48,516 bases of DNA from Victivallaceae bacterium. Lineage in GTDB: Bacteria > Verrucomicrobiota > Lentisphaeria > Victivallales > Victivallaceae. The notes below the pieces were generated by a model. It did not search any database and was not told the DNA's origin. It saw only the letters and a list, made by a program, of their open reading frames with translations. A program made the position numbers and the translations under genes. Within the stretch, counting starts at the first letter, position 1; every line of letters starts with the position of its first letter. The stretch is from contig JAKIUY010000021.1 of assembly GCA_021647315.1 (NCBI GenBank), positions 1 through 48,516 on the forward strand. Reading direction: 5' to 3'. This document shows, in pieces, positions 7,555 to 16,804 of this stretch.

Positions 7555-9594
7555 ATGATGATGCAGAATAAACATTTTTTAATGTCACTTAATGCGAAGG
7601 ACTGTGTGGATAAAATTCTACCCCGACTTGAATCGGTTACTGCACAACTCGATACCATCGGCGCAGTTGCTGACGCTAATGCCCGGCATATTGATAAAGT
7701 CGATGAGTTCTTCGATCCGCAAGTCCACGGCGACTGCCTGATTGATGATAAACTTACCCAGCAACGTTATTCTTTCAGATACCATGAACAGCAACCAGGC
7801 AGCTGGCAGGCTAAACAGCAGTGGGTGGATAGGCAGGATTATTGGGAATGGACACTGGAGATTGATCATCTGCATGGCGATCAGCGTGAATTGAGTGTTG
7901 AATTGCAACTTCCCCATCCAATTTTTCCCGGCAAGCTGGGCTCAGGTCATAGTAAATGGCAGTTATGGTTGCCTATAGCACAGGAATCATTGGGTAGTGA
8001 TTATGGTCTGAGAAAAGTGCATTTCTGCCAATGTCTGGATGAAAAAACAGATGTCCCTTTTCCCTTGTGTTCACTGTTTCATAATGCTGCTGATGTCAGT
8101 CTGGGTTTGTCATATCTATTGCCGCCGGATCAGAATTGGTATACGGATTTTGAGGTTGATCAACGCAACTGGATGACCAAGATAACGTTTAAATATCTGG
8201 GTTTGACCGAGCATGGCTCAATCAAATTGCGACTATGGTGCTTTAGCCACGCTGGTGATTGGCGTCCGGCGGTGGGCTGGGTAAGAGAGAAGTTTCCAGA
8301 ACTGTTGGGTCCAGTGGCAGGGCAGGAAAAACTCGAAGGCAATATGGCCTATACGATTCCGATGATTCCTGAAAAACGGATCAGTGATTGGTCGCAACAG
8401 ATGCACCTGCGCTGGAATGAACTCTTTTACTGCCGTAATTTTGGCGACTATTTCCCAGCAGAACCGTTTGATTCAAATCACTTCAAAACAACTGAACACC
8501 CGGAATGGTCGGTGGATAACCTCAATTATGACGATATTAACCGTTATATTGATATGTGTCATAAACATGAGGTCAAGGTGATGCCATATTTTAATATTGC
8601 TGAATGTGAATCAGAGATTGCCCGGACAAAATTTCCCGAATCAATTGCCAAATTTTTTAATGGTAATGAAAAAATCCCCTGGATATATTATGACCGTAAA
8701 AACTACAACGTCTGCATGAACAGCGACCCGGCATACCCCTGGTTTGATTTTGTTATGGGACAATTTGAACAACTGCTGAAACGTTGCCCCGGCATCGACG
8801 GTTTTTTCTTTGATCAAATGAACTATGGCTGGATCGACACCGCCCATTTTGACGGCGAGACCTTTTTTAACAATCAACCCGCCTATAACATGGGCAATAT
8901 GTACTTGCGGGCCTTGAAAAAAATGCGGGAAATATTCCCACGCCCCAGAATTAACGGTATTGGTAATGGCATTGTTCGATGGCAGATGATGGAGTACCTA
9001 GACGGGGTAATGGCTGAAGGTGATCCTGATACCTTGGGACGTTTTTCGTTTCTGGCACCTGAAAGACCGACGATCTGTTTGGCTGAAGGCGAGAATGCCT
9101 TTCAGAATGCGCTTTATTATGGTTCCTGGGTCCATGTTTCGCCCTATTACCGTTATCCTACGACGGAGCCGCTGCCTGAAGATGCGATCAAACTTTTTGC
9201 CGCCTACACACCGTTAATGAAATTGCTGGAAGGCAGAAAGATGGTTTATACCCCCAATCCACTGCGGGTAGAGTTTACGGCGGATAATCTCTATAAAACA
9301 TCATTGTTAAATTCCAAGGAAAAGATAAAAGCCAATATCTTCAGGACTGCTCAAGGCGGTTATGCGATAGTGATATTAGCCCTGCCGAAAGGTATGACTT
9401 TAACTGACAGTTACCTGTCGCTGACCGTCAGAGTCAATCTGCCTGAAAATAAAATTTTACGCCAGGCCGCAGTTTTTACGGTAGAAAACCGAGAATCTAC
9501 TTTGGCTGAAACAACTTTAACTCAGAATGGAGAACTTGAAATAAAAATACCGAAACATGGAGCCGCCACCCTGGTAGTGCTCAGTGATAGTTGA
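7555..9594 (+). CDS. Cytoplasmic TIM-barrel glycoside hydrolase-like protein
   Basis: 679 residues with no signal peptide. An N-terminal beta-sandwich-like half (to about residue 270) precedes a barrel-like half. The barrel has HKHEVKVMPYFNIAE, a strand ending GIDGFFFDQMNYG (Asp415 and Asp420 are good catalytic candidates) and MEYLDGVMAEGDPD, followed by a C-terminal beta domain. The layout recalls clan GH-D and DUF6259-type hydrolases, but no exact family is claimed. Three consecutive ATG codons begin at 7555; the nearest ribosome site is AGGAA at 7536-7540, which is rather far. Being cytoplasmic, it would act on imported oligosaccharides released by the secreted neighbours. Confidence 0.7.
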   Translation: MMMQNKHFLMSLNAKDCVDKILPRLESVTAQLDTIGAVADANARHIDKVDEFFDPQVHGDCLIDDKLTQQRYSFRYHEQQPGSWQAKQQWVDRQDYWEWTLEIDHLHGDQRELSVELQLPHPIFPGKLGSGHSKWQLWLPIAQESLGSDYGLRKVHFCQCLDEKTDVPFPLCSLFHNAADVSLGLSYLLPPDQNWYTDFEVDQRNWMTKITFKYLGLTEHGSIKLRLWCFSHAGDWRPAVGWVREKFPELLGPVAGQEKLEGNMAYTIPMIPEKRISDWSQQMHLRWNELFYCRNFGDYFPAEPFDSNHFKTTEHPEWSVDNLNYDDINRYIDMCHKHEVKVMPYFNIAECESEIARTKFPESIAKFFNGNEKIPWIYYDRKNYNVCMNSDPAYPWFDFVMGQFEQLLKRCPGIDGFFFDQMNYGWIDTAHFDGETFFNNQPAYNMGNMYLRALKKMREIFPRPRINGIGNGIVRWQMMEYLDGVMAEGDPDTLGRFSFLAPERPTICLAEGENAFQNALYYGSWVHVSPYYRYPTTEPLPEDAIKLFAAYTPLMKLLEGRKMVYTPNPLRVEFTADNLYKTSLLNSKEKIKANIFRTAQGGYAIVILALPKGMTLTDSYLSLTVRVNLPENKILRQAAVFTVENRESTLAETTLTQNGELEIKIPKHGAATLVVLSDS

Positions 9595-9607
9595 TCATCA
9601 CTAAGGA

Positions 9608-9624
9608 TCACTAAGGGACAGGTT
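9608..9624 (-). repeat. Dispersed repeat AACCTGTCCCTTAGTGA, copy 1
   Basis: The 17-bp core occurs here on the - strand and at 15664-15680, 15716-15732 and 18369-18385 on the + strand, usually preceded by ATC or TTATC. This copy is followed by a partial second CTTAGTGAT. It lies between a glycosidase gene and a truncated gene copy, suggesting involvement in rearrangement. Confidence 0.6.
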
Positions 9625-9692
9625 GATTTTGCAGCAGGTTAAACGTATGTTAAACGACGAGTAAAATAAAATATTTATTGGGGAATGTATAA

Positions 9693-9929
9693 TAATTATT
9701 TCGCCATTGGAACTGCTGACTGAAATCGGTTTTAGACTGAAGGTCATGTCGGCTGTTCCAACGACTATGATAGCGGGATATTCTAATGGCTATCTCCATT
9801 ACGGGCCGTCGGCAACCTATTATGACAGGGGGTGGCTATGAAGTAACTGAATGTCTGATCGCACCAGAATGGCAACATATTTTTGAACATAAAGTTAAAA
9901 CAATTATTGAAGTCGTCACTAAGGGGTAA
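9693..9929 (+). pseudogene. Truncated C-terminus of a ceramidase-like gene
   Basis: Translation gives PLELLTEIGFRLK, AGYSNGYLHYGPSATYYDRG and, after a one-base shift, GYEVTECLIAPEWQHIFEHK. This aligns with the last ~80 residues of the intact ceramidase-like protein at 14046-15488 (PLELLTEIGLNIK, AAYSNGYVHYGAPASYYDKG, GYEVTECFIAPEWQQIFEDK). The G5 run in GACAGGGGGTGG carries one extra G, which breaks the frame. No 5' part is present. It is a fragment of a paralogue left by duplication or deletion. The AACCTGTCCCTTAGTGA repeat lies just upstream of this fragment and just downstream of the intact gene. Confidence 0.85.
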
Positions 9930-9953
9930 TTTAAACAAAAAGGAAAAATAAAA

Positions 9954-12900
9954 ATGAAAAAATTATTAATTATCGGATTAATCGTTTCAGTTGGCAGTGG
10001 TCTGTTTGCCGATGATGGACTACTGTTCTCGGCCAGTTACAAGACTGGGGTTAAACCGGAAATTGCCAAAGGGGGCGGTAGCTCACGCTACGGTCGCGGC
10101 GGGGTTGTTAAAGGCGAAGGACTGAATGCGGCGACCAAAGGATTTCGACCGTACCAATATGTGCAGGCTGGGAATATTTCCGACAGTGCCGGTACGATTG
10201 AATTCAGCTACAAACCGCAGTTGCCGGATTTTCCAAATTCAGAACAAGGTACAATATTCGCGACGATGTTCTATGCCGCGGCCGGCGGACCGCGTTATAA
10301 CGGGTTGAAAATCGGACTGAACCTTAAACCCGGCAATAAAAAATATGTCTGGGTAATTATAAAACCGCTGGGAAAAGGGGTAAAATCAACCCAGATTTAC
10401 CGTTTGGCTAAATTGAAAAATGGTCAATGGTATAAGTTTGCCGTTACTTGGGATGAAGAACAGGTGAATTTTTTTATTGATGGAAAACTTATCGGGAGCG
10501 TTGACCGTCCCGAAAAAATTACCGGCGGCACTCTATTAAAAGTTGGCGGAGTCCATGAAAAAGATTTTGCTCATGGACTAATTGCCGATCTGAAGATTTA
10601 CAGTAAAGTGACAGCAGCTTACAGTGACTCAACAACAGGCAGTACGGCGGCAAAAACTACCAACGATATTCCGTCAGCTTTTGCCAATTGCCTCAAAGTG
10701 GAATTTCCCGGTAAAAAAGGCAAGGTAACTCTCAACACTAATCGCGTCCATAAAATATCTGCTGAACAGTTCGGCATTGTGGTTGATTCAAGAGTACCGG
10801 TGATACTTAAACTTAATTCAGATAAATTTAAAATTATTCCCAATGGCACCTATGCGGTAAATTTTTCTGACCGTCCACCACAATACTTGAAAGCAGACAG
10901 TAACGGTGTACTCGCTGTACCTTTAACAAAACCGCGTAATTTTTCCAATATTGTTATCACTAAGGTTAACGGTACTGATCTGCTGAAAAATGTCAAATGG
11001 CGCGGCCGCATTGACAGTGTAACCAAACCGACTATGGGCTGGGGGCATGAAGGGGTCGCTGAAAATGCCGAAATTGGTCGCGCTAAAACGGCATGTGGTA
11101 AATTCAGGCGTGACGACAGTATCTCAAAAAGTGGTAAAGCATCATTCTATCTCGAAAAACTGGTCAGAGACGGTGAGGTGTCATGGAAAAGTTCACCGAT
11201 AAAATTAATTGCTGGCAAAGAGTATTTACTGTCAGGCTGGTATCATATCACTGAACCTGAATATGGCGCAGTTGCCCTGTTCAGAGCACGATTGGATGGT
11301 GCAGGCAAAAAGACTAAACTCTGCCGGGCTATTTTCACCAATCCACTGGTGGCACCATTGCATGGTAAACAATGGCGTTATATTCAGACCAGAATAAAAG
11401 TTCCGACCGGTTATGATCAGGCAACAGTTGTTTTAGCGTTGCGGGGAGCTAAACAACAGATATGGTGGGACAATTTGGCACTGCGCGAAGCTCCCAAACC
11501 GCTCTACGCCGTTGATAAAGCTATTTCACGCAAAGATCGCCAAGCGAAATATTCACTAGCTGAAGTCAGAAAAATATGGAATAAACATGTGCCGCGTGAG
11601 ATCAAAGTAGTCAATAACAGCGGTTTACCTTCACTGCTGGTTAACGGCAAAACATTGCCACTGCTCGCCTATAACCATTATGTCGTCAAATCCAGTGACT
11701 GCGAAACTAAACGTACCATTGAAAGTGGCATTAATTGGCAGTTTGTCCGGGTGAAAAATTATCGGTCAAAATGGTGGATTGGTAAAGATAAATATGATTT
11801 TATGGGATTACGCGAAGAGATTGAGATGGTATTGCGTTATGATCCCGAAGCCGTTATTATGCTTAATATCAATATTACTCCACGGTACCGCAACTGGGGT
11901 TTTGAATATCCGGATGCGGTATGGCGTGATCACGATGGACGCAAAATTGCCGGTTATAAAAATGGAGTTTATAAACCGGGAAATGACAAATTGAAATCTG
12001 GTCGCCGTGATGTCTGGGCGGCATCATACAGCGCGGAAGATTATCGCAAAAGTGTTGCCGCAGCTCTTAAAGCACTGGCAAAATATCTGCATTCATTCCC
12101 CACCGGCAAAGCGGTTGCCGGCGCGGTATTCTGGAGCGGGACTGATAATCAATGGTTTCCGCATGTGAAATATAAAGGCTTTGATTTCTCTATTGGTGCG
12201 CAGAAAGATTTTCAGCAATATCTGCGGGAAATTTATCGCAATGATGTCAAACTATTACGTCAAGCCTGGGGGCAATCTGAAATAACATTTGACTCCGCGA
12301 AATTAGCCCCTTTTGCTATTCGTACATTGAATGGTAGATTTTTCCTTGACCCTAAACAGGGGCAGGATCGCTGGATTATCGACTCAAACCATTATAACGA
12401 TGACGGAGTTATGAAAAGCATCAACTATCTGGGCAGAACATTTAAAACCGCCATGCAGCGCAATGTTTTTACTATGGTTTACGCTCCGGACATTATGCAG
12501 GGCTACAGTGGACGTTCCGCCAGAAAAATCATTATGGATGACACTGCGATTGACGGTATTGTCAGTGTGCCGGACTATGGTTTCTGGCGGCTGCCGGGAC
12601 GTTCCGGCAACTATGCCTCCGCGACCGGTTCTCTGGCATTGCACAATAAAATATTCCTTTCTGAACTTGATTATCGGACCAATATGTCAAACTTGAGTTT
12701 TGATGCCTTCCCACGCCTGCGCGATCAGATGGGTGGGGCATTGAACGAACATGAATTAGTCAATCAGGCACGGCGTGATCTCGGCATGCTGGCAGCTCAA
12801 GGTGCTGGTGCATGGTTCCTGGTGATGAATCGTAATACATTTAATACCCCGGAATATCTGCCGGTATTAAAAGAGCTGGCGAATGCGATGAAACTGGCCG

Positions 12901-13751
12901 CGGCTAAACCGCTGCCGCAGGATCGTGGGCAGATTGCGGTTTTTGCCGATGAAGATACGAGGAATATCGCCAGCTATTCCTATGCCCCCGGTTTAAACAA
13001 CCTGTCAATCGGTCTGGCGCGTTTGACTTTGAACCGCTCCGGGGTTTCTTGGGATCCCTACTACCTGTCAGACCTGACCAATCCCAAACGTCATAAATAT
13101 AAAGTATATATGTTCCTCGCGGCTCCGACTATTTCGGAAGAACAGATAAAATGGGTCAGAGCCAATCTTCAAAAAGATGGCAATGTGCTGATATTTGTCA
13201 ACGCCGCCGGAATCAGTTCTGATAAAGGTTCGTTTGAACAGAATATTTTTGCCCTGTCCGGTATGAAGGTGAAATATGATCTTTCACAGGTCAAGGTATT
13301 CAGAACCGCGCCGGTCACCGGGGATCGTTTAGCCGAAAATGTCAAAGACAATATTATGACCGAGGCCAAACAGCCCCTGTTTTATGTGGATGACCCATCA
13401 GTCACCGCGTTTGGTAAAATATCCGCCACCGGCAAAACTGGCTGGGCAGTCAAACGTTTTCAGAACTGGACCAGTATCTATATCGCCCTGCCGGGCAACT
13501 TTACCCCACAGCTCTTGCGCAATATTATTCGTGAAGCAAATATGAAACCGGTCGGGCCGGTGAATGATGTCACCTACGCAGGCAACGGATTTCTGACTAT
13601 TCATGCCCTGGCCAATGGCTCCAAAACTCTGCAATGGGATAAAAAATGTGATCTGCTAGACTTGACTTCTGGCAAAATCATTGGCAAAAAGATTAACTCT
13701 ATCGAGTTTAAGATGTTGGCTGGCGAAACCCGCTGGTTCAGAAAACAGTAG
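9954..13751 (+). CDS. Secreted LamG / GH42-like multidomain glycosidase
   Basis: 1265 residues. The signal peptide is residues 1-19 (MKKLLIIGLIVSVGSGLFA). A LamG domain follows (about 20-220), then a jelly-roll carbohydrate-binding-like domain (about 370-510, ending WWDNLALRE). The TIM barrel spans about 560-930 and has the GH42-like segment FDFSIGAQKDFQQYLREIY and a likely nucleophile in LSELDYRT (Glu904). A Rossmann-like domain as in GH42 C-terminal halves is at about 950-1130. The usual acid/base Glu of related proteins (pattern G..GEW) appears as GTDNQW with Gln733. The start has a good ribosome site (AAAAAGGAAAAAT). It probably attacks or binds galactosides or related glycans outside the cytoplasm. 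Confidence 0.8.
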   Translation: MKKLLIIGLIVSVGSGLFADDGLLFSASYKTGVKPEIAKGGGSSRYGRGGVVKGEGLNAATKGFRPYQYVQAGNISDSAGTIEFSYKPQLPDFPNSEQGTIFATMFYAAAGGPRYNGLKIGLNLKPGNKKYVWVIIKPLGKGVKSTQIYRLAKLKNGQWYKFAVTWDEEQVNFFIDGKLIGSVDRPEKITGGTLLKVGGVHEKDFAHGLIADLKIYSKVTAAYSDSTTGSTAAKTTNDIPSAFANCLKVEFPGKKGKVTLNTNRVHKISAEQFGIVVDSRVPVILKLNSDKFKIIPNGTYAVNFSDRPPQYLKADSNGVLAVPLTKPRNFSNIVITKVNGTDLLKNVKWRGRIDSVTKPTMGWGHEGVAENAEIGRAKTACGKFRRDDSISKSGKASFYLEKLVRDGEVSWKSSPIKLIAGKEYLLSGWYHITEPEYGAVALFRARLDGAGKKTKLCRAIFTNPLVAPLHGKQWRYIQTRIKVPTGYDQATVVLALRGAKQQIWWDNLALREAPKPLYAVDKAISRKDRQAKYSLAEVRKIWNKHVPREIKVVNNSGLPSLLVNGKTLPLLAYNHYVVKSSDCETKRTIESGINWQFVRVKNYRSKWWIGKDKYDFMGLREEIEMVLRYDPEAVIMLNINITPRYRNWGFEYPDAVWRDHDGRKIAGYKNGVYKPGNDKLKSGRRDVWAASYSAEDYRKSVAAALKALAKYLHSFPTGKAVAGAVFWSGTDNQWFPHVKYKGFDFSIGAQKDFQQYLREIYRNDVKLLRQAWGQSEITFDSAKLAPFAIRTLNGRFFLDPKQGQDRWIIDSNHYNDDGVMKSINYLGRTFKTAMQRNVFTMVYAPDIMQGYSGRSARKIIMDDTAIDGIVSVPDYGFWRLPGRSGNYASATGSLALHNKIFLSELDYRTNMSNLSFDAFPRLRDQMGGALNEHELVNQARRDLGMLAAQGAGAWFLVMNRNTFNTPEYLPVLKELANAMKLAAAKPLPQDRGQIAVFADEDTRNIASYSYAPGLNNLSIGLARLTLNRSGVSWDPYYLSDLTNPKRHKYKVYMFLAAPTISEEQIKWVRANLQKDGNVLIFVNAAGISSDKGSFEQNIFALSGMKVKYDLSQVKVFRTAPVTGDRLAENVKDNIMTEAKQPLFYVDDPSVTAFGKISATGKTGWAVKRFQNWTSIYIALPGNFTPQLLRNIIREANMKPVGPVNDVTYAGNGFLTIHALANGSKTLQWDKKCDLLDLTSGKIIGKKINSIEFKMLAGETRWFRKQ

Positions 13752-13757
13752 ATTTAA

Positions 13758-13943
13758 ATGATGTTATTAGTGACACAACTGACGGTGGAACGTGATGATG
13801 CCGGTTGTTTCTGGTCAGATGGTGTAGCCAAAACTGTTTTTGGCGATGGCACGGTTGTTGTCGCTAATTTCAGACAGCAACCATATAAATACAACGGTCA
13901 GCTGATTCCTGCCCGTGATTTTATCATAAAAAAAGTGAAATAG
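13758..13943 (+). pseudogene. C-terminal remnant of a glycosidase-type protein (or a 61-residue small protein)
   Basis: This 61-codon frame starts 6 bp after the preceding stop and has no ribosome site. Its text (FGDGTVVVANF, then GQLIPARDFIIKK) resembles the C-terminal beta-sandwich end of secreted glycoside hydrolases, where a phrase like DGTVVVVNF followed by a P..RDF segment is common. The likeliest reading is the tail of a gene whose front was lost. A real small protein cannot be excluded. Confidence 0.5.
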
Positions 13944-13974
13944 CTTGTTTTATATCTATTTAAAAGTATTTTCC

Positions 13975-13990
13975 TAAGAGGCAATTTCAA
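13975..13990 (+). repeat. Partial copy of the GAGGYRATTTCAAAA repeat
   Basis: TAAGAGGCAATTTCAA matches the arms of the inverted-repeat element at 26870-27044, particularly its right arm. Only one arm is present here. Confidence 0.45.
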
Positions 13991-14045
13991 GTTACAATGT
14001 TGATATTTAACAATTTCATGTTGATTGAAAGCGGGGAAAGATATA

Positions 14046-15488
14046 ATGAGCAATTTCAGTAAACAAAAGCGTTCTGATAATAAAATATTATTACGCGCCG
14101 GTGTCGGCAGACGTGATATAACCACTGAAGAGCCGGGTGTACGGATTAATGATCCTCTATATGCCAAGGCCTTGGTGCTGGATCATGGCGAAACTAAACT
14201 GGTTATTATTACCATGGATGTTACCGCTATTGGGGGCAGAAAGATCTCTGACGGCATGCTCCCCGATGTCGGAGAAAATTTTTTGCCGGAATTACGTCAA
14301 CGCATTCAGGATGAGTTACATATTCCCGGTTGCAATGTTATGGTTAACGCTTCGCATACCCATCCGTCAGGTCGGATGTTATGTGATGATGCTGAACAGG
14401 TTGAACGAGTTTATGATGCCGTCAGTTGTGCTGTACAAAATATGACCCCGGTAAAAATTGGTGTTGGCAAAGGCTTTGAGGAGCGGATAACGATTAATCG
14501 AACCGTGACGTTGAAAAATGGTCAGCATTGGACATTGCGCCATACAAATCCTTCACCACGTGATGAAGATATCGCAAGTTATGGTCCTGTTGACCATGAG
14601 ATTGGCATTTTACGCATCGACCGCCTTGACGGTACTCCGTTGGCGGTTGTCTATAATTTTGCCACTCACCTGCTGATGGGGGATACCTATGGATCGATAA
14701 CCGCTAATATTCCTGGTTATGCCTCAAAAGTTATCGAAACGGCATTGGGGCATGATGCTATGGCATTTTTTATTCAGGGGGCGGCCGGGGATGTTATGGA
14801 TGTTCACTATAAAAATTTCAGCCAACCTAGAAATATCGAAATGCTTGGCATCATGCTCGGTGACAGTATATTGACAGCCTACCGCAAACTGGAAGTTCAG
14901 CCAGCAGCATTAGACCTGGTTTCTGCAACGATAACCGTGCCACGCCGGACAGATATTCCCGAACAGGTTTCATTTTTACAGGCAGAACAGCAACAGCTAC
15001 TTTCCTCTTTACATGGACTGACGCTTAATTTTGAGACTTTTCTTGATTTATACCAAGCCGAGACGAAAATTGAGCCGGGCATGGATGAATTTAATCAACA
15101 TAATATTGATAAATATCTGAAAAATATTTCTGCCATGGAGCAGCTCGCTAGGATTCAGGATAAAATAGCGACGTTGGAGAAACATCAGAAGCTTAATGAA
15201 GCGAGTGGAGAACAGACCATTGATATGGAATTACAGGGCATTAAAATCGGTAATTGCGTTATTATCAGTTCCCCATTGGAATTATTGACTGAAATCGGTC
15301 TGAATATCAAAAAATCATCACCGTATGAATATACCTTTATCGCCGCCTATTCAAATGGCTATGTCCATTATGGTGCACCAGCCAGTTATTACGACAAAGG
15401 CGGTTACGAGGTGACTGAATGTTTCATTGCCCCGGAATGGCAGCAGATTTTTGAAGACAAAGTCAGGGGGATTATTAATAGATTGTAA
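14046..15488 (+). CDS. Neutral/alkaline ceramidase-like hydrolase
   Basis: 480 residues from ATG 14046. This resembles the catalytic domain of neutral ceramidase (Ceramidase_alk): the N-terminal RAGVGRRDITTE, the metal-binding NASHTHPSG, NFATHLLMG, and the AFFIQGAAGDVMD segment. Known enzymes are zinc amidases that cleave ceramide to sphingosine and fatty acid. Bacterial relatives without a signal peptide, as here, have uncertain substrates, and the polysaccharide context favours a carbohydrate or amide substrate. ATG 14046 is preferred to the upstream in-frame ATG at 14025 because GGGGAAAG lies just before it. A broken paralogue of its last 80 residues lies at 9693-9929. Confidence 0.8.
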   Translation: MSNFSKQKRSDNKILLRAGVGRRDITTEEPGVRINDPLYAKALVLDHGETKLVIITMDVTAIGGRKISDGMLPDVGENFLPELRQRIQDELHIPGCNVMVNASHTHPSGRMLCDDAEQVERVYDAVSCAVQNMTPVKIGVGKGFEERITINRTVTLKNGQHWTLRHTNPSPRDEDIASYGPVDHEIGILRIDRLDGTPLAVVYNFATHLLMGDTYGSITANIPGYASKVIETALGHDAMAFFIQGAAGDVMDVHYKNFSQPRNIEMLGIMLGDSILTAYRKLEVQPAALDLVSATITVPRRTDIPEQVSFLQAEQQQLLSSLHGLTLNFETFLDLYQAETKIEPGMDEFNQHNIDKYLKNISAMEQLARIQDKIATLEKHQKLNEASGEQTIDMELQGIKIGNCVIISSPLELLTEIGLNIKKSSPYEYTFIAAYSNGYVHYGAPASYYDKGGYEVTECFIAPEWQQIFEDKVRGIINRL

Positions 15489-15663
15489 ATTGTATTTTAG
15501 CCACGGCTGCACTAATTTTTAAATTAGCGTATTCACGACTGAAAATTTTGTTTCCCATTTGTACATTAGTGGCTGACGTTTTTTGTTTTTTAGTCAGCCG
15601 GAGCCGGTTATCTTTATTACAATTATTAGCAAAAGGCAATGATCTAATGATAGAGCAATTTTT

Positions 15664-15732
15664 AACCTGTCCCTTAGTGATGAAGTGGTATTTATGCTGA
15701 CGAATTATTATTATCAACCTGTCCCTTAGTGA
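15664..15732 (+). repeat. Dispersed repeat AACCTGTCCCTTAGTGA, copies 2 and 3
   Basis: Cores at 15664-15680 and 15716-15732 are in direct orientation, 52 bp apart. The rest of the 15489-15814 gap contains no convincing gene; the repeats are its only recognisable content. Confidence 0.6.
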
Positions 15733-15814
15733 AGCCGGTCTGACGACCAGTGCTCCCGGTAGTAGTGCCGACCCCAGCAATACATGGTTTTGGCATAATA
15801 GAATGGATTTTTAT

Positions 15815-15843
15815 TTGACAAGGTTCAGTTGATAAACTATATT
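15815..15843 (+). promoter_or_regulatory. Sigma-70 promoter of the IclR-type regulator
   Basis: TTGACA (15815-15820) and TATATT (15838-15843) are 17 bp apart, a near-consensus promoter 30 bp upstream of the regulator start. Confidence 0.7.
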
Positions 15844-15853
15844 ATGTTATCAA
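15829..15853. promoter_or_regulatory. Inverted-repeat operator surrounding the -10 box
   Basis: TTGATAA (15829-15835) and TTATCAA (15847-15853) are perfect inverted repeats separated by 11 bp that contain the -10 hexamer. A protein bound here would block RNA polymerase, consistent with autorepression by the IclR-type product. Confidence 0.55.
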
Positions 15854-15874
15854 ATAAGGAACTTGTTATTATAT

Positions 15875-16600
15875 ATGAAACAAAATGATAAGAGTTTGGC
15901 TCCGGCACTGGAACGTGGTTTGGAAATCATTGAATATATCGGCAGAGCTGATAATCCGGTATCGTTCACCGAATTGGTTACCGCTACAGCGATACCCAAG
16001 GCAACTTTGAGCCGATTGCTTAAGGTTTTGCTTTCAACTGGCTACCTTGAAAATAGTCCCAATGGTTATCAGCCTGGAGCAAAATGTAATATTCTTGGTC
16101 AATGTGCAGTTGTAATTGATTTGTTGATCCTGCACGGTAAAACTGCGGTTAAGGCTGTTTGCGTGGCGACTGAATGTACCTGTCTGCTGTTTTACTGGAA
16201 TGGAGAATTTACTCAGGTTGTCAGTAAAGCCATGCATCCTGAATCGATTGCTATGCAGCCCGAAGGCAATATCTCCGCTGATTTTATCTATCCGCCCTGG
16301 GGGTGGCTGTTTCTAGATGATCTCGAAACCTCACCAGTAATCAAGGCATTGCATCAAGAATTTATGGATTCCCCGAGATACCGACAGAGGATAAATTATT
16401 ATCATGAAAATGGTTTTACTCTGGACACGGCAACTCCTCATGTCGTGCGTCTGGGGGCTCCAATTAAAAACCGCACAGGAAAAATAGTCGGTGCATTGGG
16501 TTTGGGAATTAATTTCCCCGTAAATAACCATAACGAATATAAAAAATTAGGCAAAATATTAAAAGCCGAGGCAAATAAATTGTCAAAAAAGGTGTACTAG
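15875..16600 (+). CDS. IclR-family transcriptional regulator
   Basis: 241 residues from ATG 15875. The N-terminal winged helix contains APALERGLEIIEYI, then TELVTATAIPKATLSRLLKV and a wing (GYLENSPNGYQPG). The C-terminal effector-binding domain is about residues 85-240, ending in the usual GALGLGINFP. IclR proteins respond to small metabolites and often repress catabolic genes and themselves. The TTG at 15863 is in frame but only two bases from AAGGA; the ATG at 15875 is preferred although its spacing is long. It stands between the ceramidase-like gene and the sulfatase gene, either of which it may control. Confidence 0.85.
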   Translation: MKQNDKSLAPALERGLEIIEYIGRADNPVSFTELVTATAIPKATLSRLLKVLLSTGYLENSPNGYQPGAKCNILGQCAVVIDLLILHGKTAVKAVCVATECTCLLFYWNGEFTQVVSKAMHPESIAMQPEGNISADFIYPPWGWLFLDDLETSPVIKALHQEFMDSPRYRQRINYYHENGFTLDTATPHVVRLGAPIKNRTGKIVGALGLGINFPVNNHNEYKKLGKILKAEANKLSKKVY

Positions 16601-16670
<70 letters not shown>

Positions 16671-16804
16671 CGTTGTTCAAAACATAAGACCCATGAGTCC
16701 CATGGGAAACAACGGTTAACGATTAACGTCGAACATCGAATAAAAACCATGGAACCTGTAGGGGCAATACTGTGTAATTGCCGGATAATAAGGAAATATA
16801 GATA

